A DNA stretch of 64,000 bases from Arthrobacter citreus (GTDB lineage Bacteria; Actinomycetota; Actinomycetes; Actinomycetales; Micrococcaceae). The notes beneath the pieces are model-generated. The model ran no database searches. It was not told the DNA's origin and saw only the letters and a list, made by a program, of their open reading frames with translations. Both the position numbers and the translations under genes were made by a program. Every line of letters begins with the position of its first letter. Within the stretch, counting starts at the first letter, position 1. Shown here piece after piece: positions 35,006 through 44,364 of the stretch. The stretch spans positions 1,116,001 through 1,180,000 of the forward strand of contig NZ_VTFV01000002.1 in assembly GCF_009192745.1 (NCBI RefSeq), given 5' to 3'.

Positions 35006-35422
35006 ATGCGCGAGGACTTTCAGGAAGCAGTGCTGGCGGTAGCCGCGCTCATTCCGCCGGGCCGGGTCCTGGCCTACGGAGATATCGCCGAGCTCCTGGG
35101 TGCGGGAGGCCCGAGGCAGGTGGGGACGGTGATGGCCCGTTCCGGAGGCTCCGTTCCATGGTGGCGGGTCATCCGGTCTTCGGGCCGGCCGCCGGCATGC
35201 CACGAGCACCGGGCCTGGGCGCATTACCTGCAGGAAGGAACGCCCCTGAAGGGCCGGGTTGAGCCGGACGGGTCCGGGTACCGCGTGCGTATCGGGGATG
35301 CCCGCTGGCAGCCGGAGGACTCTGACTGGACTGTGCTGGACACTCTGCGGAGCCAGCTCGGTGACGCCGCAGCGCCGGCTAACCCGGGAATGTCACCGGG
35401 GCATGGTGAAGTGGAGGTATGA
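35006..35422 (+). CDS. alkyltransferase-like (ATL) DNA-binding protein
   Basis: 138-residue member of the MGMT DNA-binding domain family. The alkyl-acceptor Cys is absent: where MGMT has PCHRV this protein has PWWRV (residues 51-55), so it should bind alkylated guanine without repairing it and may flag damage for other systems, as described for ATL proteins. GRVLAYGDIAELLG is the conserved helix-turn-helix segment. Its stop overlaps the adnA start by 4 bp, linking it to double-strand break repair genes. Confidence 0.87.
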   Translation: MREDFQEAVLAVAALIPPGRVLAYGDIAELLGAGGPRQVGTVMARSGGSVPWWRVIRSSGRPPACHEHRAWAHYLQEGTPLKGRVEPDGSGYRVRIGDARWQPEDSDWTVLDTLRSQLGDAAAPANPGMSPGHGEVEV

Positions 35423-38400
35423 GCATCAACCTGCGTCTGGTCCCGCCCGCGGCAGCCGGCCTTCCCGCGCCGCAGCTGAGCCCTGACCAGCGTTCCGCCG
35501 TCGAGCGTCCTGCCGGGAGCGGGCCCCTGCTTGTCCTGGGAGCGCCGGGAACCGGCAAATCGACGGTCCTGGTGGAAACTGCGGTGGAACGCATTGAGCG
35601 CGGCGGACTCGACCCCGCCGGTGTCCTGCTGCTGGCACCTTCCCGGCTGGCCGCCGCCGCACTGAGGGATGCCCTCTCCGCCCGGCTGGAACGCACCATC
35701 AGCGCTGCACCGGCTCGAACCTGGGCCTCCTACGCCTTCGACGTGATCCGCAGGGCCAAGGCTGAAGGCCTGCTGCCGCATGTGACCCGTGCGCCCAAGC
35801 TGCTGTCCGGTGCGGAACAGGACGTGATCATCAAGGAACTGCTGGGTGGACACGGCCAGAACGGTGTGCCGCAGCTGCCGTGGCCGGAATCCCTTTCCCT
35901 GGCACTCGGCACCCGCGGTTTCCGCCAGGAAATCCGGCAGCTGTTTGACCGCGTGATCGAACTTGGCCTGGCGCCGGCGGACCTTGAAGACCTTGGACAC
36001 CGGTATGACCGGCAGGACTGGGTTGCCGCTGCTGCGCTGTACGCCGAGTACCGGGACGTCCTTGACCTGCGGATGCCGGAGGCCTTTGACCCGGCCGGAA
36101 TTATCACCACTGCGACGGACATCCTGGTCTCAGAGCCGCAGTTCCTCGCAGCCGAACATGACCGGCTGCAGCTGGTCCTTGTTGACGACCTGCAGGAAGC
36201 CAACGGATCCATTTACCGGCTGCTGGGAATCCTGGCTCACGGGCGCGACGCCGTGGTCACCGCAAGCCCGGACACTGTTGTCCAGGGATTCCGCGGTGCC
36301 CGCCCCGACCTGCTCGGAGAGCTCCGGACGGTGCTGGGCCCGGACCTGGAAACCGCGGTGCTCAGGACCCAGCACCGGCTTGCCGGTCCCGTGGCCGCGG
36401 CCTGGCACCGGACCGCCTCGCGGATCTCGGTCGTCCCGGGGCTTCCGCCGGCCCGTACTGCGTCCGGACGCGTCCCGGGGGATGCCGGTTCCCCGGCTCC
36501 CGGCGCTGCCCCGTCCGCTGCAGCGCACGTAGTCGACTCACCCATGCACGAACAGCGCTATGTTGCCCAGCGCATCCTTGAGGAACAGCTGCTCCACGGC
36601 AGGCGCCTGGAAGACATCGCCGTGATCGTGCGGACCGGCGGCCAGCTGGCCCGGATCCAGCGTTACCTCATCAGCCAGGGCATCGAAGTGCGGGTCCCGG
36701 TAGCTGAGAAAGCGGTGCGGGACGAGGCGGCTGTGCGGCCCCTGCTGGACGCCTTCGCCGTCGTCCTCAATCCCGAACTCCTCACCCCGGAACTGGCTGT
36801 CTCGCTGCTCACCTCACGGATCGGCGGAGCAGGCTCGCTGGACCTGCGCCGGCTGCGGCAGGCCCTGCGGCGGGAAGAACTGCGGGCCGGGGGCGGGCGC
36901 AGCTCCGATGCCCTGCTGGTCGAAGCGCTGGTGGACCCGCTGTCCGACGCCGGACTGGCGCTCGCCGGACTGGGCTGGGAAGCAGGTTCAGCCAAGCGGC
37001 TTGCGGCGATGCTGCGTGCCGGACGGGACGCAGCTGCGCAGCCCGGTGCCAGCGCCGAGACGGTGCTGTGGGCGCTGTGGTCCACCTCCGGATGGTCGAA
37101 GAAATGGGCCGAAGCCGCACTCTCCGGGGGGTCCACCGGGCTCCGGGCAGACCGGGACCTGGACGCGATCATGGCACTGTTCCAAACAGCTGAACGCTAC
37201 GTAGACCAGCTGCCCGGTTCCACTCCGGAGCAGTTCCTCGACTACCTGACCAGCTCCGAACTGCCCATGGACACGCTGGCAGCGCGGGCACAGCAGCGCG
37301 ACGCCGTTGAACTCCTCACACCTGCCAGTGCGGCCGGCCGGGAATGGCCGGTAGTGATTGTTGCGGGTATCCAGGAGGGCGTCTGGCCCAACCTCCGGCT
37401 GCGCGGCGAGCTGCTGGGCAGCGGCGACCTGGTGGCCGCCGTCGAATTCCCGGATACGGACTACCGCAGCACCCGCAGTCCGCAGACGCTGATGCAGGGC
37501 ACCCGTTATGACGAACTGCGCAGCTTCTCCACGGCGCTCTCCCGTGCCCGGGATGTACTGGTCTGCACCGCCGTGTCATCGGAAGACGAGCAGCCCTCGC
37601 AGTTCCTGGACCTGGTCGATCCGCTGCCCGACGGCGTGGCCGTGCGTCCCCGCACCGAGGTCCTGCGCCCGCTGACGCTGCGCTCCCTTGTGGCGGAACT
37701 GCGGGCCCATGCCCAGCAGGCAGAGACGCATCCGCAGGACGCCCGCGAAGCGGCGCAGCACCTCGGACGGATGCTCCGGCACCCGGTGCCCGTCCCCGGG
37801 GCGCACCCGCGTCAGTGGTGGGGGCTGCTGCCTCTTTCCAGCACCGGGCCGGTACTTCCGCCCGATGCTCCGATTCCGGTTTCGCCCTCAAAGGTCGATG
37901 CCGTGACCAAGTCTCCGCTGAGCTGGTTCGTTTCAGCCGTGGGCGGGGAACAGGCCACTGACTTCGCCCGGTCCCTGGGAACCCTGGTGCACTCGATCGC
38001 CCAGGAAATGCCCGATGCCACCGGCAGCGAATACACGGAGGAACTGCGGCGGCGGTGGCCGTCCCTGGGCATGAAGGATTCCTGGGAAGGCAAAGTGGAC
38101 CTCAAACGGGCCGAGGCCATGGTGGGCAAGCTCGCCGAGTACGTCATCGAAATGCGAAGGGGAGGCCGGAGCCTGATCGCCGTGGAGAAGGATTTCGAAG
38201 CCTCCATTCCGGTGGAGGTGCGCGGTGCCGTCCGGACAGCGCTGCTGCGCGGACAGATCGACCGGCTGGAACAGGATGCCGCCGGGAGGGCCTACATCGT
38301 GGACCTTAAGACCGGAAAGTCCGCTCCCAAAAAAGCCGATTTGGAAGGACACCCGCAGCTGGCCGCCTACCAGGAAGCTGTCCGGCAGGGCGCACTTGAG

Positions 38401-38658
38401 GATGTTCCTGCTGTTCCCGGCGGGGCCGCCCTGGTGCAGCTCGGAACCACCTCCAAGGGGGTCTCCGTGCAGGAACAGCCTCCGCTGGGCGCTGAGGACA
38501 AGAGCGCCCTGGCCATGATCGAAGAGGCCGCGGCCCTGATGTCCGCTGACTCGTTCGACACCGTCCACGATCCGGCCCGGAGCGGCTACGGGGGCCACGG
38601 CTGCCGGCTGCCGGAAATCTGCCCGCTGTGCACCGAAGGAAAGCAGGTCACCGAATGA
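35419..38658 (+). CDS. adnA: AdnA-type helicase-nuclease subunit
   Basis: Large subunit of the AdnAB motor-nuclease, which resects double-strand breaks in Actinobacteria. N-terminal UvrD-like motor: Walker A GAPGTGKST at residues 41-49; motif II reads VDDLQ rather than DExx, suggesting a weakened motor. C-terminal RecB-like nuclease domain has IVDLKTGK. Three C-terminal Cys (1062, 1068, 1071) plus an upstream Cys could hold an iron-sulfur cluster. 1079 aa. Overlaps its neighbours by 4 bp on both sides. Confidence 0.88.
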   Translation: MSINLRLVPPAAAGLPAPQLSPDQRSAVERPAGSGPLLVLGAPGTGKSTVLVETAVERIERGGLDPAGVLLLAPSRLAAAALRDALSARLERTISAAPARTWASYAFDVIRRAKAEGLLPHVTRAPKLLSGAEQDVIIKELLGGHGQNGVPQLPWPESLSLALGTRGFRQEIRQLFDRVIELGLAPADLEDLGHRYDRQDWVAAAALYAEYRDVLDLRMPEAFDPAGIITTATDILVSEPQFLAAEHDRLQLVLVDDLQEANGSIYRLLGILAHGRDAVVTASPDTVVQGFRGARPDLLGELRTVLGPDLETAVLRTQHRLAGPVAAAWHRTASRISVVPGLPPARTASGRVPGDAGSPAPGAAPSAAAHVVDSPMHEQRYVAQRILEEQLLHGRRLEDIAVIVRTGGQLARIQRYLISQGIEVRVPVAEKAVRDEAAVRPLLDAFAVVLNPELLTPELAVSLLTSRIGGAGSLDLRRLRQALRREELRAGGGRSSDALLVEALVDPLSDAGLALAGLGWEAGSAKRLAAMLRAGRDAAAQPGASAETVLWALWSTSGWSKKWAEAALSGGSTGLRADRDLDAIMALFQTAERYVDQLPGSTPEQFLDYLTSSELPMDTLAARAQQRDAVELLTPASAAGREWPVVIVAGIQEGVWPNLRLRGELLGSGDLVAAVEFPDTDYRSTRSPQTLMQGTRYDELRSFSTALSRARDVLVCTAVSSEDEQPSQFLDLVDPLPDGVAVRPRTEVLRPLTLRSLVAELRAHAQQAETHPQDAREAAQHLGRMLRHPVPVPGAHPRQWWGLLPLSSTGPVLPPDAPIPVSPSKVDAVTKSPLSWFVSAVGGEQATDFARSLGTLVHSIAQEMPDATGSEYTEELRRRWPSLGMKDSWEGKVDLKRAEAMVGKLAEYVIEMRRGGRSLIAVEKDFEASIPVEVRGAVRTALLRGQIDRLEQDAAGRAYIVDLKTGKSAPKKADLEGHPQLAAYQEAVRQGALEDVPAVPGGAALVQLGTTSKGVSVQEQPPLGAEDKSALAMIEEAAALMSADSFDTVHDPARSGYGGHGCRLPEICPLCTEGKQVTE

Positions 38659-41600
38659 CGCTGGACGTGAGCGGCGGCGTGGACGCCGGAACGCCGGCCT
38701 TGCCGAAGTTCTCGGCACGCCAGCTGGCGGAGCTGCTGCATGACGGCCCGCCGGATGAGGTGCAGTACCCCACTGCTGCGCAGCAGGAGATCATTGAGGG
38801 GCCGCTGGAGCCGCTGCTGGTGGTGGCGGGCGCAGGGTCCGGAAAGACCAAGACCATGGCCGACCGCGTGGTCTGGCTCGTCGCGAACAAGCTGGTGGCG
38901 CCGGAGCAGATCCTGGGCGTCACTTTCACCCGAAAGGCCGCCGGCGAGCTGGCCAGCCGTATCCGCGGCAGGCTGCGGCTGCTGGAACGGAAGCTGGGAG
39001 AGGACGCCGCAGACGCCCAGCTGGAAGCAGCGGTCTCCACTTACCACTCCTATGCCAACGGCATCGTGAACGATTACGGCCTGAGGATCGGGGTCGAACG
39101 GGATTCAGTGATGCTGGGCGGTGCTCAGTCCTGGCAGCTGGCCAACGAGGTAGTGGAGGCCTACACCGGCGACTACGAACATTTCACAGCCGCCAAGTCC
39201 ACGCTGGTAAACGCCGTGCTGCAGATGGCTTCGGAGTGTTCAGAGCACCTGCTGACCCCCGCCCGGGTGCGTGCCGAGATCCAGCACCACCTGGACGAGG
39301 TGCTGGCGCTTCCCTATCAGGCGGGCAAAACAAAGGCCGCTGCCAAGGGCGTCAGGGACCTGGTGGCCAAGCTGCAGACACGCATGTCCGTGACGGAACT
39401 CGTGGAGGCCTACCAGCGGGCCAAGGCTGAACGCCGGCAGCTGGACTTCGGCGACCTCGTGGCTCTCGCTGCCCGGATTGCCAAGGAAATCCCGGAGGCC
39501 GGGGAAATGGAGCGCGCCAAGTACAAGGTGGTGCTGCTGGACGAGTTCCAGGACACCTCCCACGCCCAGATGGTGCTTTTCTCCACCCTGTTCGGTAACG
39601 GGACACCTGTCACGGCCGTAGGCGATCCGCACCAGTCCATCTACGGATTCCGCGGTGCCTCGGCCGGACAGCTGGGGACGTTCCGTGAACACTTCCCCCG
39701 CCTTCTGCCTGAAGGCGGCCGGACACCGGCCGGTGTGGCCAACCTGTCCGTTGCCTGGCGGAACTCGACGTCGATCCTGGCTGCCGCCAACGCCGTCTCC
39801 GGACCGCTGAACAAACCGGCGCCCTGGCCCGGAGCCAGAATGCCCCTGGACGTCCCCGAACTGCAGGCCAAGCCGAAACCTCCGGTGGGGGACGTATACC
39901 TGGGCCGGTACCTCAGTGAGAAAACGGTGACCCTGCCGGACGGAACCGTCAGTGTCGGAGAATCCGAGGCCCTCGCCGCCCAGATCGCCAATGTCCGCTC
40001 CCAGTGGTTCAGGCACCCCAGCCATGAGACGGACGGCCGGGGCAACGCCCTGCCGCCGACGGTAGCGGTGCTGTGCCGCGGTAAAAAGCAGTTTGATCCC
40101 ATCCGCCGGGCACTGGAAGACCTGGGCATTCCCGTGCAGATCGTGGGTCTGGGCGGCCTGCTTTCAACTCCGGAGATCGTTGACCTGCTCGCCGTGCTGC
40201 GCGTCCTGAGCGACCCGGGACGTTCCGACTCAATGCTCCGCATCCTCGCCGGCGCCCGCTGGCGCATCGGTCCTGCAGACCTGATGGCACTGGCAGACTG
40301 GTCCCGGCACCTGGTCCGGGTACGCGAACGAGCGATGAACGTCCGGGAGATCGCCGAGGTGCACGGACCGGATGAAAGCGGTGCCGCCGTCGTCGAAACC
40401 GACCTTGCGGAGGCCGGCAGCCTGGTCGAGGCAGTGGATTACCTGCCCAAACCGGGCTGGACCTCCAGCGCCGGCCGCTCGCTCACACCGGAGGGACTCG
40501 CACGCCTGTCAGCGCTGCGCGATGAGCTGCGCGAACTCCGTGCCTATGTGGGAGAAGACCTCACGACGCTCATCGGCGAAGTGGAGCGACGCATCCTGCT
40601 GGACATCGAGGTTGCCGCCAAACCTGGCATCAGCATTCACGAATCCCGGCGGAACCTCGACGCGTTCATCGACGCCGCGGCTACGTTTAGCGCCTCCGCG
40701 GACCGCGTGGACCTCGCAGCGTTCCTCGCCTGGCTGGAAGTGGCAGACGAGGAAGAGAACGGACTTCCGGTCACTGCCCTTGAAACCTCGCGGGAAGCGG
40801 TCCAGCTGCTGACCGTGCACGCTTCCAAGGGTCTGGAATGGGACGTGGTGGCCGTGCCCGGCCTCTCCGAAGGCCAGTTTCCGAATGACAAGGACTCACG
40901 CTGGAGCAGCGGCAACGCCGCGGTTCCCTGGCATCTGCGCGGTGACGGACCCGACCTGCCCCAATGGGACTGGGAACAGCCGGACCAGAAATCCTGGCTG
41001 GACGCAGAAAAACTCTTTGCCGACGACGCCCGTGCCCATGCGGAGCGCGAGGAACGGCGCCTCGCCTACGTGGCGTTCACCCGTGCCAAGGACATTCTTT
41101 TCTGCACCTCCAGTGCCTGGGGTGGAGGGCGGACCAAGCCCACTGAAGCCTCGCGCTACCAGCTTGAACTTTACGAACTGGGCAAGGCAGGTGCCCCCGG
41201 CTTCCATTTGCTCTCCTGGCTCGAACCGGAAGACCAGGGGGATGAAAACCCTGCCAACGCAGTTGCGGAACGGGCCAGCTGGCCCAAGGACCCGCTGCCG
41301 GCCCAGCGGCGGACAGCCATGGAAGCCGCAGCCTCCGCCGTCCTGGCAGCGGCCGCCGCCCCGGCACAGACCGAGCTGGACCCGGGTAACACCGACGCCG
41401 GCGGGCAGGCCGACGCCGGGGATGCCGGTGTCTTTGAACCCAGCCGCTGGGGCAGGGACGTTGAACTCGTCCTGGCCCGGCACCGGGCCCCGGACGAGGT
41501 CATGGAGGTGGAGCTGCCAGCCCACATTTCCGCCTCAATGCTGGTGGACCTGCAGGACGATCCTGAGGCAGTGACCAGGCAGCTGCGCCGACCGGTTCCG

Positions 41601-42119
41601 CGCGAGCCGGGCATGGCGGCACGGAAGGGAACGGCGTTCCACGCGTGGATCGAGGAGTACTTCGGCCGCAGCGGAATGCTCGATATCGACGAGAATCCGG
41701 GTGCAGCGGACGCGTACGTTGACGAGGCCTATCAGCTCGAAGACATGGTCGCGACGTTTGAGGCCTCGGAGTGGGCGTCCCGGACACCGGCCTACATTGA
41801 GGTGCCCGTGGAAACCCGGGTGGATTCCGTGGTGGTCCGGGGGCGGATCGACGCCGTTTTCCAGGACGACGACGGCGGCTGGGACCTCATCGACTGGAAG
41901 ACCGGCGCCCCGCCTTCAAAGGACAAGCTGGCGGTCCGCTCGGTGCAGCTGGCCGTCTACCGGCTGGCCTGGGCCCGGCTCAAGAACGTTCCCCTTGAAA
42001 AGGTGCGTGCCGCGTTCTACTACGTCGCCGCGGACAAGGTGATTCGTCCCCACAACCTGCTGGGGGAAGCCGAACTTGAACGGATCATTATCGACTCCGC
42101 AGGACAGGGGAGGCCCTAA
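38655..42119 (+). CDS. adnB: AdnB-type helicase-nuclease subunit
   Basis: Partner of AdnA and probably the main motor. Walker A GAGSGKT (residues 59-65), motif II DEFQDTS, YGFRGASAGQL, HASKGLEWDVVAVPG; the C-terminal nuclease domain has GRIDAVFQDDDGGWDLIDWKTG and QLAVYRLAW. 1154 aa from the ATG at 38655, which overlaps the adnA stop (ATGA). A strong hairpin terminator follows at 42138-42185. Confidence 0.92.
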   Translation: MTLDVSGGVDAGTPALPKFSARQLAELLHDGPPDEVQYPTAAQQEIIEGPLEPLLVVAGAGSGKTKTMADRVVWLVANKLVAPEQILGVTFTRKAAGELASRIRGRLRLLERKLGEDAADAQLEAAVSTYHSYANGIVNDYGLRIGVERDSVMLGGAQSWQLANEVVEAYTGDYEHFTAAKSTLVNAVLQMASECSEHLLTPARVRAEIQHHLDEVLALPYQAGKTKAAAKGVRDLVAKLQTRMSVTELVEAYQRAKAERRQLDFGDLVALAARIAKEIPEAGEMERAKYKVVLLDEFQDTSHAQMVLFSTLFGNGTPVTAVGDPHQSIYGFRGASAGQLGTFREHFPRLLPEGGRTPAGVANLSVAWRNSTSILAAANAVSGPLNKPAPWPGARMPLDVPELQAKPKPPVGDVYLGRYLSEKTVTLPDGTVSVGESEALAAQIANVRSQWFRHPSHETDGRGNALPPTVAVLCRGKKQFDPIRRALEDLGIPVQIVGLGGLLSTPEIVDLLAVLRVLSDPGRSDSMLRILAGARWRIGPADLMALADWSRHLVRVRERAMNVREIAEVHGPDESGAAVVETDLAEAGSLVEAVDYLPKPGWTSSAGRSLTPEGLARLSALRDELRELRAYVGEDLTTLIGEVERRILLDIEVAAKPGISIHESRRNLDAFIDAAATFSASADRVDLAAFLAWLEVADEEENGLPVTALETSREAVQLLTVHASKGLEWDVVAVPGLSEGQFPNDKDSRWSSGNAAVPWHLRGDGPDLPQWDWEQPDQKSWLDAEKLFADDARAHAEREERRLAYVAFTRAKDILFCTSSAWGGGRTKPTEASRYQLELYELGKAGAPGFHLLSWLEPEDQGDENPANAVAERASWPKDPLPAQRRTAMEAAASAVLAAAAAPAQTELDPGNTDAGGQADAGDAGVFEPSRWGRDVELVLARHRAPDEVMEVELPAHISASMLVDLQDDPEAVTRQLRRPVPREPGMAARKGTAFHAWIEEYFGRSGMLDIDENPGAADAYVDEAYQLEDMVATFEASEWASRTPAYIEVPVETRVDSVVVRGRIDAVFQDDDGGWDLIDWKTGAPPSKDKLAVRSVQLAVYRLAWARLKNVPLEKVRAAFYYVAADKVIRPHNLLGEAELERIIIDSAGQGRP

Positions 42120-42137
42120 AACGCAGGGAGCGCCCTG

Positions 42138-42185
42138 GAACACAGCAGCGCCGCCGTCCTTCCGGATGGCGGCGCTGCTGTGTTC
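42138..42185. terminator. bidirectional hairpin terminator after adnB
   Basis: An 18-bp perfect stem (42138-42155 with 42168-42185) with a 12-nt loop sits between adnB and the convergent ABC permease gene. T-runs are short (TTCTTGG), but stem length and position support a shared terminator. Confidence 0.8.
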
Positions 42186-42196
42186 TTGGGGGAGGC

Positions 42197-42892
42197 CTAG
42201 GGCGTAGCCCGGCGAAGTGTTCCGTAGGAACCTGCCGCCAGCACCACACCGCCGAGCAACAGCCAGCCGGAGAGCGAGAGGGGAGTCAGCTGCATGAACC
42301 AGGCGCCAACTGAGGCCCACGAATCCGTGTAGGAGGCCGCGGCCACCGCACCGAGCAGAATCAGCCCGAAACCGACGAGGGCGGCTACCAGGCCCGTGGT
42401 CCTCCAGCGCCGGTAAACGGTGGCGAACCAGAAACCGAACATAAACAGGAGGATGGTCAGCGCGAAGTACAGCAGGATCTGGACCCACCAGGCAGACTCA
42501 ACGACCCACGGCAGTGCGTAGATGTTCCCGTCGACTCCCCAGCCGTTCGTTGCCTGCTCCACCAGTCCCAAGAGCCAGTACAGGACACCCAGCGCGAGTG
42601 CCAGGACTGAGAACAGTCCCAGTGTTCCGATATAGAAGGACCGGCGGCTGACGCTCATGGCCTGCGAAAACGGGAAGGTCAGGCTCAGCGACTGGACGCC
42701 TGCCGCCAGGAAATACCACATGACCGCCTGGCCGGAGAACGCCATCCTGGTGCCTTCGCCGTCGTCAGAAGGGACCATCGCCAGGATTGCGATGGCGATA
42801 AGCGTGGATGAGGCGATGATGATTCCCGGGATGCCAAGGTACAGCCATTTGTTCAGCAGCTGCATACGCGCGACGGCGAGGGGGCGGTTCAT
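42197..42892 (-). CDS. ABC transporter permease subunit (YtrA-regulated type)
   Basis: 231-residue protein with six or so membrane segments (for example IIIASSTLIAIAILAMV, FALTILLFMFGFWFATVY, LVGFGLILLGAVAAASY). No family motif with a known substrate. Last of three overlapping genes (GntR regulator, ATPase, permease), each overlapping by 4 bp, the layout of cell-envelope or peptide-antibiotic stress transporters such as Bacillus ytr. Confidence 0.8.
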   Translation of the reverse strand: MNRPLAVARMQLLNKWLYLGIPGIIIASSTLIAIAILAMVPSDDGEGTRMAFSGQAVMWYFLAAGVQSLSLTFPFSQAMSVSRRSFYIGTLGLFSVLALALGVLYWLLGLVEQATNGWGVDGNIYALPWVVESAWWVQILLYFALTILLFMFGFWFATVYRRWRTTGLVAALVGFGLILLGAVAAASYTDSWASVGAWFMQLTPLSLSGWLLLGGVVLAAGSYGTLRRATP

Positions 42893-43818
42893 CGCAGGAC
42901 CTCCAGATCCTTCTCGTTATTCTCCTCATGGGAGCCGTAGTGTTCGTTGGCTTTGAGCGTGCGCCGGATGATGAGCTGCTGCAGCGAGACGGGTGCGAGT
43001 TCCAGGCCAAGGGCCTGGGCCCTCTGCCTGTCATCGGCGGACAGTGGTGTGTCCACAGTGACGGAGGCCAGTGCGCCGAGTCCCTCCCGGTGCAGCACGG
43101 GCCGCCCGGCGACGAACTCCTCCACAGTGGTCGATTTGCCGGCTACCGCGAAGGCGGAGCCTGTGATCGCCTCAACCTCGTCATCCATCACGATGCGGCC
43201 GCGGTCAATGACAATGACGTGCTCGAGCAGGTTGGCCACTTCATCGATCAGGTGGGAGGAAAGGATGATCGTGCGGGGATGGTCCGCGAAGTCCGTGAGC
43301 AGGCGGTCGTAGAAGAGCTGCCGGGCAACGGCGTCGAGTCCTAGGTACGGTTCATCGAAGAAGGTCAGCTCGGCCCTGGAAGCCAGCCCGATGATCACAC
43401 CCACGGCGGAGAGCTGTCCGCGGGAGAGCTTCTTGATCCGGTGCTTCCTGGGCCGGGGTAGCTGGAAGTCTTCCAGCAGGGTCTGGGCCAGGTCCGCGTC
43501 CCAGTTGGGGAAGAACATGGCGGCCGCGTCCAGGGCGTTCCGCACGGTGAAGTCGTCAGGGTATTTCTGCGACTCCCGGACAAAGCACAGCCGGGAGAGG
43601 ATGTGCTCGTTTTCGAACGGGTTTCCGCCGAAGACCCGGATTTCCCCTGAACTGGCGAACCCCTGGGCGGTCAGGATGGACATCAGGGTGGTCTTCCCGG
43701 CCCCGTTGCGGCCAAGAAGTCCGTAGATGCGGTTGGGAGCAATGTCCAGGGTGACGTTGTCCAGGGCGGTCTGGTCCTTGTAGCGGCGCGTTAGTCCGCG
43801 CGTTTCTATGACGTTCAT
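42889..43818 (-). CDS. ABC transporter ATP-binding protein
   Basis: Exporter-type ATPase: Walker A GRNGAGKTT, signature LSRGQLSAVGVIIGL (degenerate), Walker B LTFFDEPYLGLD, and switch His in LSSHLIDE. 309 aa with ~90 extra C-terminal residues. Middle gene of the GntR-ATPase-permease operon. Confidence 0.9.
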   Translation of the reverse strand: MNVIETRGLTRRYKDQTALDNVTLDIAPNRIYGLLGRNGAGKTTLMSILTAQGFASSGEIRVFGGNPFENEHILSRLCFVRESQKYPDDFTVRNALDAAAMFFPNWDADLAQTLLEDFQLPRPRKHRIKKLSRGQLSAVGVIIGLASRAELTFFDEPYLGLDAVARQLFYDRLLTDFADHPRTIILSSHLIDEVANLLEHVIVIDRGRIVMDDEVEAITGSAFAVAGKSTTVEEFVAGRPVLHREGLGALASVTVDTPLSADDRQRAQALGLELAPVSLQQLIIRRTLKANEHYGSHEENNEKDLEVLR

Positions 43819-44195
43819 GGTGCCGGGGTCCCTTCGTGTTCAGCGGCACTGCGTTGGATAAGGGTGGAGAGTTCCTCCATGCCTATCCCGAGCTTCCGGG
43901 CTTCGAGATTCAGAGGCTGGACGTACTGGCGGTAAAACTGGTCCCGCCGCTTGGCCAGGACGGTTGCCCGGGCCCCCGGCGCGACGAACATTCCGATTCC
44001 GCGGCGCTTGTAGAGCAGCCCTTCATCAACCAGCAGGTTCACGCCCTTGGCAGCCGTAGCCGGATTGATCCGGTAGAAGGCCGCGAACTCATTGGTTGAG
44101 GGCACCTGTCCCTCCTCGGGGAGTACCCCGTCGAGGATGTCCCCTTCGATTCGTTCGGCGATCTGCTGGAAGATCGGCTTGCTGTCATCGATCAC
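43815..44195 (-). CDS. GntR-family regulator, YtrA subfamily
   Basis: 126-residue repressor: the N-terminal winged helix (PIFQQIAERIEGDILDGVLPEEGQVPSTNEFAAFYRINPATAAKGVNLLVDEGLLYKRRGIGMFV) is followed only by a short helical tail, the YtrA pattern. GTG start. It heads the operon and probably represses it through the inverted repeat at 44223-44238. Confidence 0.9.
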   Translation of the reverse strand: MIDDSKPIFQQIAERIEGDILDGVLPEEGQVPSTNEFAAFYRINPATAAKGVNLLVDEGLLYKRRGIGMFVAPGARATVLAKRRDQFYRQYVQPLNLEARKLGIGMEELSTLIQRSAAEHEGTPAP

Positions 44196-44222
44196 TGAGT
44201 CCCGCCCACCTTCACTGGTTCA

Positions 44223-44262
44223 TTACTTGACTAACTAACCATAGGACCGTCGGATTGGTCAA
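44223..44262 (-). promoter_or_regulatory. promoter and putative operator of the GntR-ABC operon
   Basis: On the minus strand, TTGACC (44257-44262) and TTAGTT (44233-44238) are separated by 18 nt, resembling -35 and -10. An imperfect repeat TTACTT-GACT-AACTAA (44223-44238) covers the -10 and would suit a GntR dimer. Confidence 0.45.
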
Positions 44263-44298
44263 GAAGTTTCTCCAGGAGTTTTAGCGAAGCCACGCAGC

Positions 44299-44332
44299 AA
44301 AAAACCCGCCTGCGGTTGCAGGCGGGTTTTTT
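44299..44332 (-). terminator. Rho-independent terminator of the phosphotransferase-like gene
   Basis: 15-bp perfect stem with a 4-nt loop (AAAAAACCCGCCTGC / GCAGGCGGGTTTTTT). The A/T flanks make it work on either strand; its position 33 bp after the stop of the minus-strand kinase-like gene fits that gene. Confidence 0.92.
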
Positions 44333-44364
44333 CGGTGGGGGAGGGATTCTAAAACCGGCGCGGC

